From Desulfatitalea sp. (lineage in GTDB: Bacteria > Desulfobacterota > Desulfobacteria > Desulfobacterales > Desulfosarcinaceae), in contig JABDRH010000391.1 in NCBI GenBank assembly GCA_013041835.1, positions 1 through 6,417 of the forward strand: a DNA stretch of 6,417 nt, read 5' to 3'. The notes under the pieces are model-generated. The model had not been told where the DNA came from. It worked only from the letters and a program-made list of their open reading frames with translations, and made no database searches. Numbering within the stretch: the stretch's first letter is position 1; every line of letters begins with the position of its first letter. The position numbers were made by a program, and so were the translations under genes. Below, one piece after another: positions 1 to 6,417 of this stretch.

Positions 1-1
1 C

Positions 2-988
2 GGCTGGATTCTGGAGCTGGACCGGGGTCACGGCATCCCCTGGAAGGGCAACTACTCCAGTTGGCTGGAACAAAAGCAGGAGCGGTTGCGGCGGGAGGAA
101 AAAAGCGAGAGCGCCCGGCAAAAGACCCTGCAGCGTGAGCTGGAGTGGATCCGCATGTCGCCCAAGGGGCGTCACGCCAAGAGCCAGGCGCGCATCAATG
201 CCTATGAAAAGCTGCTGAATCAAACAGGACAGCAACGGGAAAAAGAGCTGGAGCTGTACATTCCACCCGGACCCCGCCTGGGTGACGTGGTCATCGAAGC
301 CGACGGCGTCGCCAAGGCCTACGGGGAACGGTTGCTGGTGGAAAACATGTGTTTCCGGCTGCCACCCGGCGGTATCGTGGGTGTCATCGGTCCCAACGGC
401 GCTGGCAAGACCACCCTCTTTCGCATGATCACCGGCCAACAGACGCCTGACAACGGCGCCATCCGTATCGGCGATACCGTGAAACTGGCCTATGTGGATC
501 AGGACCGCGCTCTGGACGGCAAGCGCTCCATATGGGAGGAAATCACCGACGGTAATGAGCAGATTGAGCTGGGCGACCGGTTGGTCAACTCCCGGGCTTA
601 CGTGGCACGGTTTAACTTCTCGGGCGCCGAACAGCAAAAAAAGGTTGGCGCACTCTCCGGCGGCCAGCGCAACCGTGTTCACCTGGCCAAGATGCTGCGC
701 CAAGGGGCGAACGTGCTGCTGCTCGACGAACCGACCAACGACCTGGATGTCAATACCCTTCGCGCCCTTGAGGAGGCCCTGGATCATTTTGGCGGATGCG
801 CCGTTGTCATCAGCCACGACCGTTGGTTCCTGGACCGCATCGCCACTCACATCCTGGCCTTCGAGGGGGACAGCCAGGTGCACTTTTTCAACGGCAACTG
901 GAGCGAATACGATCAGGACCGCAAACGCCGCCTGGGCGATGACGCCGACCGGCCGCATCGCATCAAGTACCGCCAACTGACACGTTGA
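2..988 (+). CDS. ettA: Energy-dependent translational throttle protein EttA (ABC-F ATPase), 5'-truncated
   Basis: This is the C-terminal 328 residues of EttA; the family is about 555 residues long, so roughly the first 225 lie before the window. EttA is a soluble ABC-F ATPase that binds the ribosomal E site and gates early elongation according to ATP/ADP state. The open frame runs in from base 2, so the TTG at 86 is not a real start. Seen in order: the end of ABC domain 1, a charged helical linker (about 60-270; motif RMSPKGRHAKSQAR) matching the P-site tRNA interaction region, then ABC domain 2 with Walker A GPNGAGKT (389-412), signature LSGGQ (653-667), Walker B VLLLDEP with the catalytic Glu at 728-730, and H-loop VVISHDRWFLDR. 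The C-terminus DADRPHRIKYRQLTR is characteristic of EttA rather than Uup, YheS or YbiT. No membrane segments are present, as expected. Identification is firm. Confidence 0.96.
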   Translation, partial: GWILELDRGHGIPWKGNYSSWLEQKQERLRREEKSESARQKTLQRELEWIRMSPKGRHAKSQARINAYEKLLNQTGQQREKELELYIPPGPRLGDVVIEADGVAKAYGERLLVENMCFRLPPGGIVGVIGPNGAGKTTLFRMITGQQTPDNGAIRIGDTVKLAYVDQDRALDGKRSIWEEITDGNEQIELGDRLVNSRAYVARFNFSGAEQQKKVGALSGGQRNRVHLAKMLRQGANVLLLDEPTNDLDVNTLRALEEALDHFGGCAVVISHDRWFLDRIATHILAFEGDSQVHFFNGNWSEYDQDRKRRLGDDADRPHRIKYRQLTR

Positions 989-995
989 TTTCCAC

Positions 996-1018
996 CAGGC
1001 CGCAGGGGGTCGGGCCTG
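996..1018 (+). terminator. Possible weak hairpin after ettA
   Basis: CAGGCC (996-1001) and GGCCTG (1013-1018) form a perfect 6-bp GC-rich inverted repeat with an 11-nt loop, starting 7 bp after the ettA stop. It is followed by AAAAG, not a T-run, so it does not meet the usual form of an intrinsic terminator. It may attenuate transcription into the next gene or may be chance. The rest of the 94-bp gap (989-1082) shows no promoter that I would defend. Confidence 0.2.
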
Positions 1019-1082
1019 AAAAGCGGCCAGCAGCGTACCCGCGGATGTGGCGGACGACCCTCCGGAATACGCGTAGGTTCCC

Positions 1083-1610
1083 ATGAACGCCATCGAACGA
1101 AATATCCGCCGGTACCTTGAAATCGAGCGTTTGCTCGACGCCTTTTTTTCGTCTTTTCATTTCTGCCACGCCCACTGCATCGCGCCTGAGTTGCGACGCA
1201 ATGGCAATCGTCCGGTGGCGGCCTGTTGCAAGGATAAATATTATCAGGTGTTTGATTTGCCGGACGCGGCTTTCGACCGACTGCGCAAGGAACGCGAGCA
1301 GCTATACGGCGAACCGGCCGATCATAAATGGGCCAATGCGGTGTCGCCTTGCGAATATCACGACCCGCAAAACGGCTGCATCCTGAAAAGCCACAAGAGT
1401 CCCGTCTGTTTGGCATTCTTCTGCCGGCGGGCCATTGAACAGCTCAGAACGGATTTTGGCATTTACTTTTATGACTACCTTGGAATGTACTATGCTCTGG
1501 AGTGGCTTCTTACCGGCGTTCTCCCCGAACGCGACTATCTGGATCTGAAACAGAACATCGTGGCGGCCATCGCGGCGATGGGAAAAAGCTTCCCCGCTCA
1601 GATGGCTTAG
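1083..1610 (+). CDS. Cysteine-cluster protein, YkgJ-like (putative Zn/Fe-binding), 175 aa
   Basis: A complete small soluble protein of unknown function. It has eight cysteines, all in the first two thirds: C28 and C32 (FCHAHC), an adjacent pair C48-C49, C90 and C99 (PCEYHDPQNGC), then C109 and C114 (PVCLAFFC). This order, CxxxC then CC, then C..GC and a closing PxCxxxxC, resembles the YkgJ/UPF0153 'CxCxCC' family, which is proposed to chelate zinc or iron; its reaction is not established. The cysteine spacings suggest a bound metal or Fe-S centre, which is inference. No signal peptide or membrane segment is evident; the last 55 residues are helical and cysteine-free. The ATG at 1083 is preceded by a weak GTAGG at short spacing. 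It lies 94 bp after ettA on the same strand, so it may be read from the ettA promoter, and it converges on oppF 36 bp away. The gene looks intact; family assignment is moderately sure. Confidence 0.8.
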   Translation: MNAIERNIRRYLEIERLLDAFFSSFHFCHAHCIAPELRRNGNRPVAACCKDKYYQVFDLPDAAFDRLRKEREQLYGEPADHKWANAVSPCEYHDPQNGCILKSHKSPVCLAFFCRRAIEQLRTDFGIYFYDYLGMYYALEWLLTGVLPERDYLDLKQNIVAAIAAMGKSFPAQMA

Positions 1611-1646
1611 GGCTCTTGCAAAAATAACTTCACATTTTCAACGTTT
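1611..1646. other. AT-rich convergent intergenic spacer
   Basis: Thirty-six bases separate the stops of the cysteine-cluster gene (TAG, 1608-1610) and oppF (TAA on the - strand, 1647-1649). About two thirds are A or T (24 of 36), unlike the GC-rich genes around it, with short A and T runs on both strands. Both transcripts must end here or run into each other. I see no strong GC stem next to a T-run on either strand. Confidence 0.5.
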
Positions 1647-2669
1647 TTACCGCGAGGCATTGGACGCATCAGCGGCAAAGAAGCATGCCGCGCTATGCCC
1701 TTGCCCGAAGCTGATCCGTTTCGGCGCACGATGGGCGCACAGGTGCGCCTGGGCGCGCCGGCAGCGGCTGTAGAAAATGCATCCATGGGTAAAACTGGCG
1801 GCCAACTCGAGTTCCCGCAAGGTGTCAAAGCGGTGTTCGCGCCCGTGTTGGCCGAACTTGGGCAAGGCATCCAGCAGGGCCTGGGTATAAGGATGCTTGG
1901 GGTTGCCGATGACGGTGCGGGCCGGACCGCTCTCCACGATGTGGCCCCGGTACATGACGGCGATGGTATCGCATAAGTAATGGGCCGCCGCCAGGCTGTG
2001 CGTGATGAAGAGCAGGGTCATGCGATGGCGTTGTTGAATGTCGGCCAACAAGTGAAATATCTGAGCGGAAATGGACGCATCCAGCATGGAGGTGGGTTCA
2101 TCGGCCACCAGGATATCGGGATCGAGCACCATGGCCCGTGCAATGGCCACCCGCTGTCTCTGGCCGCCGCTCAATTGATGCGGATAGCGGCAAAGATAGG
2201 CTTCGGGGGGCTGGATGCCCACCATGGCCAGGGTGTCGATGATTTTTGACCGGCGCCTGCCGCCAGGCGCCAAGCGGTGAATCACCAGCGGTTCTTCCAC
2301 GATGCGCCGCACCGAATGATACGGATTGAGAGACTGGTAAGGATCCTGGAAAATCATCTGCACCCGGCGCCGGAAACGCTTAAGGGGGCGGCCGCACACA
2401 CGGGCGATGTCTTCACCGTTGATGCGGATGGCACCCCGGTCGGGCTGCTCGAGCCGGACGATGAGCCGGGCAAGGGTGCTCTTGCCGCTGCCGCTTTCGC
2501 CCACCAGCCCGAAGATGCAATTGCGCGGAATGGAAAGAGTAACGTTGTTCAGCGCTACGACCTTGTCGGCGGAAAGGTCGGACCAGCCACCGCCGCGGTA
2601 GACGCGTCTCAGATAGTCGAGCGCAATGGCCGGAGCTTCGTGCTCGGAATTGGATTCGGCTGGATTCAC
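1647..2669 (-). CDS. oppF: Peptide ABC transporter ATP-binding protein, OppF/DppF type, 340 aa
   Basis: The second ATPase of the importer, acting on the cytoplasmic face with OppD to power OppB/OppC. Motifs in order: Walker A GESGSGKST (57-65), Q-loop FQDPYQSLNP with Q108, signature LSGGQRQR (166-173), Walker B ILVADEP with Glu191, D-loop MLD (195-197), switch His224, then HPYT (259-262) opening the Opp/Dpp C-terminal domain. That domain holds C297, C303, C311 and C329, the pattern that ligates a [4Fe-4S] cluster in related importers. Length is normal for the family. The start is GTG; an in-frame TAA lies two sense codons upstream, and no other usable start occurs before Walker A, so GTG 2667-2669 is the best choice despite no clear ribosome-binding site. 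The residue after the switch histidine is Ser (ITHS) where Asp is usual. It is the last gene of the operon, 29 bp after oppD. 'oppF' marks family position; the substrate is unknown. Confidence 0.93.
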   Translation of the reverse strand: MNPAESNSEHEAPAIALDYLRRVYRGGGWSDLSADKVVALNNVTLSIPRNCIFGLVGESGSGKSTLARLIVRLEQPDRGAIRINGEDIARVCGRPLKRFRRRVQMIFQDPYQSLNPYHSVRRIVEEPLVIHRLAPGGRRRSKIIDTLAMVGIQPPEAYLCRYPHQLSGGQRQRVAIARAMVLDPDILVADEPTSMLDASISAQIFHLLADIQQRHRMTLLFITHSLAAAHYLCDTIAVMYRGHIVESGPARTVIGNPKHPYTQALLDALPKFGQHGREHRFDTLRELELAASFTHGCIFYSRCRRAQAHLCAHRAPKRISFGQGHSAACFFAADASNASR

Positions 2670-2698
2670 GGGCAGTTACCGAATGGTTTTGGTGTATG

Positions 2699-3673
2699 TT
2701 AGAATTCAACCGCTATTTTTGCCGAATGCCGGCACAACACCCGATGGGTATCTGAAATGCGATGCCAATGGGGCGATTGCCGGTTGCAGCCATTATCGGC
2801 GCGTTCGCAGCGCGCCTGAAAACAGCAACACGGTTGCCGCGACGCCGGGTCCGGAGGCGGACCAATGATCGCCGCTTGCGCCGTTCGTATCCGGCCTAAA
2901 GGGATATGCGCGGCCAACAACGATCGGGTGTAAGGGTGCACCGGCGTTTCAAGCACTTCCCGGCACGTTCCGATTTCGACTATGTGGCCGCCGTACAACA
3001 CGGCGATATCGTGACAGACCTCCGCCACGACGGAGATATCGTGGGAAATAAAGAGGATGCCGGTGCCGTGCGTGCGCTGGAGCTTGCCGAGGGTCGCAAG
3101 GACCTGGGCCTGGACGATCACATCCATGGCCGAGGTCGGCTCATCGGCGATGATCATCTCGGGTCGACAGGCCAGGGCCATGGCGATGACGGCGCGCTGA
3201 CGCATGCCCCCGCTGTACTGATGGGGGTAATCATTGCGTCGCCGCCGGGGCAGTCCCACCAGGTCGAACAAGGCGTTTACGCGGACCGCCGCAGCATTTG
3301 GATCAAAATCCGGTTCATGCATGCGGATGGCCTCCAGGATCTGATCCCCCACCCGCTGGATCGGATTGAGCGCGTTCATGGCGGCCTGGAAGATCATGGC
3401 AATACGCTTCCAACGTATTTGCTGTAAGGTTTGCGCGTCGGCGGTCAGCAAATCGATGCCGTTGAAACGAATTTGCCCGGTGGCGATTGCGCTGTCGGGC
3501 AACAGTCCGACGATGGCGGCGCCGATAGAGGATTTCCCCGAACCCGATTCGCCCACCAGCCCTAGTGAACGCCCCTTGTCCAAAGTAAATGAGACCTGCG
3601 ACACGGCCGCAAGGGGGCCCTGGCGGGTTGCGTAGACCACACCCAGATCACGCACTTCCAGCAGCCGGCCCAT
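2699..3673 (-). CDS. oppD: Peptide ABC transporter ATP-binding protein, OppD/DppD type, 324 aa
   Basis: The first ATPase of the importer, pairing with OppF under the two permeases. Motifs in order: Walker A GESGSGKSS (41-49), Q-loop IFQAAMNALNP with Q96, signature YSGGMRQR (153-160; the SGGM form is usual in OppD), Walker B MIIADEP with Glu178, D-loop AMD (182-184), switch His211 in ISHD, and HPYT (246-249). The C-terminal domain carries C283, C289, C296 and C314, spaced almost as in OppF, with extra cysteines on both sides of C283 making a CCC run (282-284). All catalytic residues are present. The ATG at 3671-3673 follows the oppC stop by 1 bp (TGACATG), with an AAGGGG ribosome-binding site upstream inside oppC, so translation is probably coupled. 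Length is normal. The ATPase family is certain; peptide against another small solute cannot be decided from this subunit. Confidence 0.94.
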   Translation of the reverse strand: MGRLLEVRDLGVVYATRQGPLAAVSQVSFTLDKGRSLGLVGESGSGKSSIGAAIVGLLPDSAIATGQIRFNGIDLLTADAQTLQQIRWKRIAMIFQAAMNALNPIQRVGDQILEAIRMHEPDFDPNAAAVRVNALFDLVGLPRRRRNDYPHQYSGGMRQRAVIAMALACRPEMIIADEPTSAMDVIVQAQVLATLGKLQRTHGTGILFISHDISVVAEVCHDIAVLYGGHIVEIGTCREVLETPVHPYTRSLLAAHIPLGRIRTAQAAIIGPPPDPASRQPCCCFQARCERADNGCNRQSPHWHRISDTHRVLCRHSAKIAVEF

Positions 3674-3674
3674 G

Positions 3675-4616
3675 TCAGCCCACCCCTTTTTCTTTACGCA
3701 GGCGCGGGTCCAGCACCTCGTCCATGGCCCGCCCCAGCAGGTAGAACGACAGGGTCAGCAACGAAATGCAGATGCCCGGCGGCAGCAGCCAGCAAGGCGC
3801 CTGGGACATGTGGCCTGTTTTCCAGACCCACTGCAGCATCATGCCCCAGCTTACCGTACCCGGATCACCAAACCCCAAAAAGGCCAGGGCCGCTTCGATG
3901 ATAATGGCCGAGGTCACCCGAAAGGTCATGTAAAGCAGGGCCAGGGGCAGGACATTGGGTAGCAGGTGAACGATGAGAATGCGCAAATGGCTCGCGCCGG
4001 CGATTCGGGCGGCTTCGATGAATGGGCGGTGTTTGAGGGTCAGGGTTCGGGAACGAATAACGCGCGACACGCCCGGCCACCGGAACAGCGCGATCATCAA
4101 GACAATGCTCCAGATGCTGAGCTGGCCGAAAAACACGGCCATCATCAGCACGACCAAAAGCGTGGGCATAACCATGATCATGTCGGCCAGGCGCATCAGC
4201 ACGGTATCGGTCCAGCGGCCGGCGTAGCCGGCGACCAAGCCCAGGGCCGTGCCGATAACCACACTCACGAAAGCGGCTGAGATGCCCACCATGAAGGCCA
4301 CCCGGGCACCGGCCAACAACTGGCTGAGCAGATCACGGCCGATGAAGTCGGTCCCCAGCCAGTGGCGCCAACTGGGGGGCGTGGCGCGGGTGATCTCCGG
4401 GTCCACGCCGGTCATGGGATGGTACATGGGGTCGATCAGGGGGGGAAGAAAACTGCCCACCGCCATAAGGGCGAACAGGGCCAACAACAACACCCCCAGC
4501 CGGCCCATCGGATTCTCCCAGAAAAGAGGCCAATGGTCGGCCAAAGCGCTTTTCCGGCACGTTCCAGCCGACGCCGTGCAAGAGTGAGACAAGGGCATCC
4601 GGGCAGACGCATTCAT
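3675..4616 (-). CDS. oppC: Peptide ABC transporter permease, OppC/DppC type, 313 aa
   Basis: An inner-membrane channel subunit that pairs with OppB. A roughly 37-residue cytoplasmic N-terminus leads into a first hydrophobic helix (about 38-58), then a loop with the family motif HWLGTDFIGRDLLSQLLAGAR, followed by several hydrophobic segments. The ATPase-contact EAA loop is canonical: EAARIAGASHLRILIVHLLP (201-220). The end, FLGFGDPGTVSWGMM through LDPRLR, is standard for OppC. The ATG at 4614-4616 is preceded by GGTGGATGG about 6 bases upstream and lies 16 bp after the oppB stop. In-frame ATGs at M7 and M37 are alternatives; M37 sits at the usual start of the hydrophobic helix, but the upstream part includes the common NPMGRLG lead-in, so a start near residue 1 or 7 is preferred. 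C13 and C20 in the leader are unusual but not interpretable. Confidence 0.93.
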   Translation of the reverse strand: MNASARMPLSHSCTASAGTCRKSALADHWPLFWENPMGRLGVLLLALFALMAVGSFLPPLIDPMYHPMTGVDPEITRATPPSWRHWLGTDFIGRDLLSQLLAGARVAFMVGISAAFVSVVIGTALGLVAGYAGRWTDTVLMRLADMIMVMPTLLVVLMMAVFFGQLSIWSIVLMIALFRWPGVSRVIRSRTLTLKHRPFIEAARIAGASHLRILIVHLLPNVLPLALLYMTFRVTSAIIIEAALAFLGFGDPGTVSWGMMLQWVWKTGHMSQAPCWLLPPGICISLLTLSFYLLGRAMDEVLDPRLRKEKGVG

Positions 4617-4632
4617 TTGTTTCCATCCACCA

Positions 4633-5610
4633 TCAGTAGCATATTCGCGGGTCCAAGCAGGCGTAGAGCGTATCGATGATCAGGTTGGCCATCAAGACCA
4701 CCCAGGCGATAAGCAGAAAACAGCCCAAGGCCAGGGGGTAGTCATTGTTGCTCACGGCGAATACCAACTCGCGGCCGATCCCCGGCCAGGAAAAAACGGT
4801 TTCGGTCAGTGCCCCGCCGTTAATGGAAAAGGCCATGCTCAGGCCCACATAGGTAACTACAGGCAGGGCCGCATTCGGCGCCGCGTGCCGGTCGCGGATC
4901 ACCCTTTCGGGCAGCCCCTTGGCCCGGGCCGTGAAGATAAAGTCTTCAGTCAGAACGTCGCGCATGCTGCCACGCATCACCAGCAGGAAACTGCCGAAGT
5001 GGATCAGAAAAAGCGTCAGCAGCGGCAGGGCCATGTGGTGGAGCACATCCAGCGCTTTCATCAGGCCACCGCTGGCCGGATTGCTCCACAACTCGGGAGA
5101 AATCATGCCGGTCACCGGAAACCATCCAACCTTAAAGGCGAAAAACCAAAGGATCAACATGGCGATCCAAGGCAGAAACAGGGTGTGACACACCAGGGCG
5201 GCCATCGTCACCACCATATCGACATGAGAGTGCTTTTGCCAGGCGACATATTTTCCCACCCGCACCCCCACCAACGCCGACAGGACCACCGCCGTGGTGA
5301 AAAGCAGCACCGTATTGGGCAGTCGATGGCCGATGATTTCGGCCACCGGCGCTCCGTAGTGAAACGATACGCCGAACCGGCCGCTATAAAAGTTACGCAG
5401 AAAATACAGATACTGAGTCCCTAAAGGCTGATCCAATCCCCATTCGCGTATTAGGGCCGTCTCCTCTTCGGGCGCCATGTTCGGGTCGACCATACGCGCC
5501 ACGGGATCGCCCGGCGCCAGATGAAACAGGAAAAAAAGCACCGTCTGAATGATCAGGAAGATGACGATGATTTCCGCCAGACGGCGAAGGATGTAACGAA
5601 AGAGCGTCAT
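4633..5610 (-). CDS. oppB: Peptide ABC transporter permease, OppB/DppB type, 325 aa
   Basis: The other inner-membrane channel subunit. The open frame extends 31 codons further upstream, but the true start is taken as ATG 5608-5610: the protein then begins MTLFRYILRRL directly before the first transmembrane helix (about 11-31), as in the family, and the ATG overlaps the binding-protein stop as ATGA. After TM1 come the conserved LAPGDP (31-36) and the GLDQPL..QYLYFLRNF region, then five further hydrophobic segments. The EAA loop is TARAKGLPERVIRDRHAAPN (227-246), ending in ALP at 248-250, followed by the conserved GGALTETVFSWPGIGREL. The C-terminus LDPRICY matches the usual LDPR ending. Nothing is missing. 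Overlap with the upstream gene points to translational coupling in one operon. Confidence 0.94.
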   Translation of the reverse strand: MTLFRYILRRLAEIIVIFLIIQTVLFFLFHLAPGDPVARMVDPNMAPEEETALIREWGLDQPLGTQYLYFLRNFYSGRFGVSFHYGAPVAEIIGHRLPNTVLLFTTAVVLSALVGVRVGKYVAWQKHSHVDMVVTMAALVCHTLFLPWIAMLILWFFAFKVGWFPVTGMISPELWSNPASGGLMKALDVLHHMALPLLTLFLIHFGSFLLVMRGSMRDVLTEDFIFTARAKGLPERVIRDRHAAPNAALPVVTYVGLSMAFSINGGALTETVFSWPGIGRELVFAVSNNDYPLALGCFLLIAWVVLMANLIIDTLYACLDPRICY

Positions 5611-6416
5611 TGGATTCCGTTTGTCCGCCGGCCGTTCGATGGCCGAAACTTTGCCTGCAGGCTTTCCAAAAGCCTCAAGGACGATTCCGCTTGCACCGGC
5701 CACAATTCACAGAAAGTCCAAATATTGCTTACGCCGTCGAGCATGGGCACCCAACCCTGGAAATGGTCGGTACGCACCGCTTCGATCAATCGCGGCCGGT
5801 ATAGCGGAACATAGGGCACATCCTGGACGAGGATGCGCTGCATCTCGAAGATAATGCGCCTGCGGCGCCGTTCATCCATCTCCTGTCGGGACCGCTCGGC
5901 CAGACGATCATAGACCGCATTGCGATAGCCGCTCATGTTCCAGCCGCGCGCCTTGTCCTGGCTCGAATGAAAAAAGGAGAACAGGTAGTCCGGATCCAGG
6001 GAGAGCCGGCCGTATCCCATCACAAAAGCATCAAAGCGGTGGCGGTGCTTGACCTCCTGAATCAGGGCGCTGAACGCCATGGGACGCGCCGCCGCCGGCA
6101 TCCCGAACGCCTTCAACCACTGCTGGATCAAGGTGCCGCTGATGGCTCGGGCCGGGTCGTAATCGGCCGGAGGCGTAAGAATGGTGAAAGGCGCCATGGG
6201 ACTGCCGTCAGGGAGACGAATCCCCCGGGCCGGCACGATCCTGCCGAAGGCATCGACAGGCGGCGTTTCCCATGTATAACCGGCAGCGGCCAGCACTTTA
6301 AAAGCCTTGATGATTCGCTCTTGCCGGGTCCACCCCTCGCCGTCTCGGACCAGGCTCGAATTGTACCACGCTTGATTGATGGGCGGCACGATGGACCACA
6401 TCTGGGTGCCTTGACG
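5607..6416 (-). CDS. Peptide ABC transporter substrate-binding protein (SBP family 5), C-terminal part
   Basis: The C-terminal 269 residues of an extracytoplasmic solute-binding protein; the family is usually 500-600 residues, so about half, including the signal peptide, lies beyond 6417. It captures the substrate and delivers it to OppB/OppC. The frame is open to the window edge, so the Met codon at 6399-6401 is internal. Family hallmarks seen: WSIVPPINQAWYN near the cut end; a Rossmann-like stretch APFTILTPPADYDPARA; the acidic GYGRLSLDPDYLFSFFHSSQ, equivalent to the usual 'G W . . D Y P D P . . . L . . . F' segment; and QRILVQDVPYVPLYRP close to the C-terminus. About 35 residues follow the last conserved WTFCELWPV and end in a basic, arginine-rich tail. 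It heads the transporter operon and overlaps oppB by 4 bp. Ligand cannot be judged without the N-terminal half; peptide is the default. Confidence 0.9.
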   Translation of the reverse strand, partial: RQGTQMWSIVPPINQAWYNSSLVRDGEGWTRQERIIKAFKVLAAAGYTWETPPVDAFGRIVPARGIRLPDGSPMAPFTILTPPADYDPARAISGTLIQQWLKAFGMPAAARPMAFSALIQEVKHRHRFDAFVMGYGRLSLDPDYLFSFFHSSQDKARGWNMSGYRNAVYDRLAERSRQEMDERRRRRIIFEMQRILVQDVPYVPLYRPRLIEAVRTDHFQGWVPMLDGVSNIWTFCELWPVQAESSLRLLESLQAKFRPSNGRRTNGIQ

Positions 6417-6417
6417 C

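Noticed and set aside
913..1416. A 167-codon - strand open frame across the end of ettA and the start of the cysteine-cluster gene.
   Set aside because: It overlaps the conserved EttA C-terminus and a good + strand gene, and its Arg/Pro-rich product looks like a shadow frame.
1580..1594. Inverted repeat GGGAA/TTCCC with a 5-nt loop near the end of the cysteine-cluster gene, as a terminator.
   Set aside because: The stem is only 5 bp, lies inside the coding region, and is not followed by a T-run.
1695..2702. A run of open frames on the + strand opposite oppF, nearly end to end.
   Set aside because: They lie antisense to a clear ATPase gene in a GC-rich region, where complementary frames stay open by codon bias. 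Their products are rich in His, Gln and Gly with no recognisable domain.
4885..5424. A 179-codon + strand open frame opposite oppB.
   Set aside because: The product is dominated by His, Gln, Arg and Lys, the mirror of a hydrophobic membrane protein gene; oppB on the other strand has full family motifs.
5611..5703. An N-terminal extension of OppB by 31 residues.
   Set aside because: It would overlap the binding-protein gene by about 97 bp, adds no family sequence, and the ATGA start at 5610 fits both the family N-terminus and the operon layout.

Overview
The window is GC-rich, tightly packed bacterial DNA with two blocks that converge on a 36-bp spacer near position 1630. It looks like an ordinary chromosomal region of a Gram-negative, proteobacteria-like organism. 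The style of the ABC genes and the cysteine-rich protein would fit a Desulfobacterota (deltaproteobacterial) genome, but that is a weak inference from sequence feel, not from a marker gene. No tRNA, rRNA, CRISPR array, insertion sequence or attachment site was seen.

The left block is on the + strand (1-1610). It holds the 3' end of ettA, an ABC-F ATPase that acts on the ribosome. After a 94-bp gap comes a complete gene for a small protein with eight cysteines, resembling the YkgJ-type (CxCxCC, putative Zn/Fe-chelating) cysteine-cluster family.

The right block is on the - strand (6416 down to 1647). It is one Opp/Dpp-type peptide ABC importer operon, read right to left: substrate-binding protein (C-terminal part only), OppB permease, OppC permease, OppD ATPase, OppF ATPase. 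The spacing is that of a single transcript: the binding-protein gene and oppB overlap as ATGA, oppB-oppC are 16 bp apart, oppC-oppD 1 bp apart, and oppD-oppF 29 bp apart. The binding protein would capture the substrate outside the inner membrane, OppB and OppC would form the channel, and OppD and OppF would drive transport with ATP. Both ATPases keep all nucleotide-binding motifs and both end in a four-cysteine motif of the kind that holds a [4Fe-4S] cluster in related peptide importers. The substrate cannot be fixed from this window; peptides are most likely, but nickel and other small solutes use the same family. The promoter and the start of the binding protein lie beyond 6417.

I found no convincing undescribed system. 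The most worthwhile leads are the cysteine-rich protein and the cysteine clusters on the two ATPases; the rest are small details of gene starts, spacing and termination.
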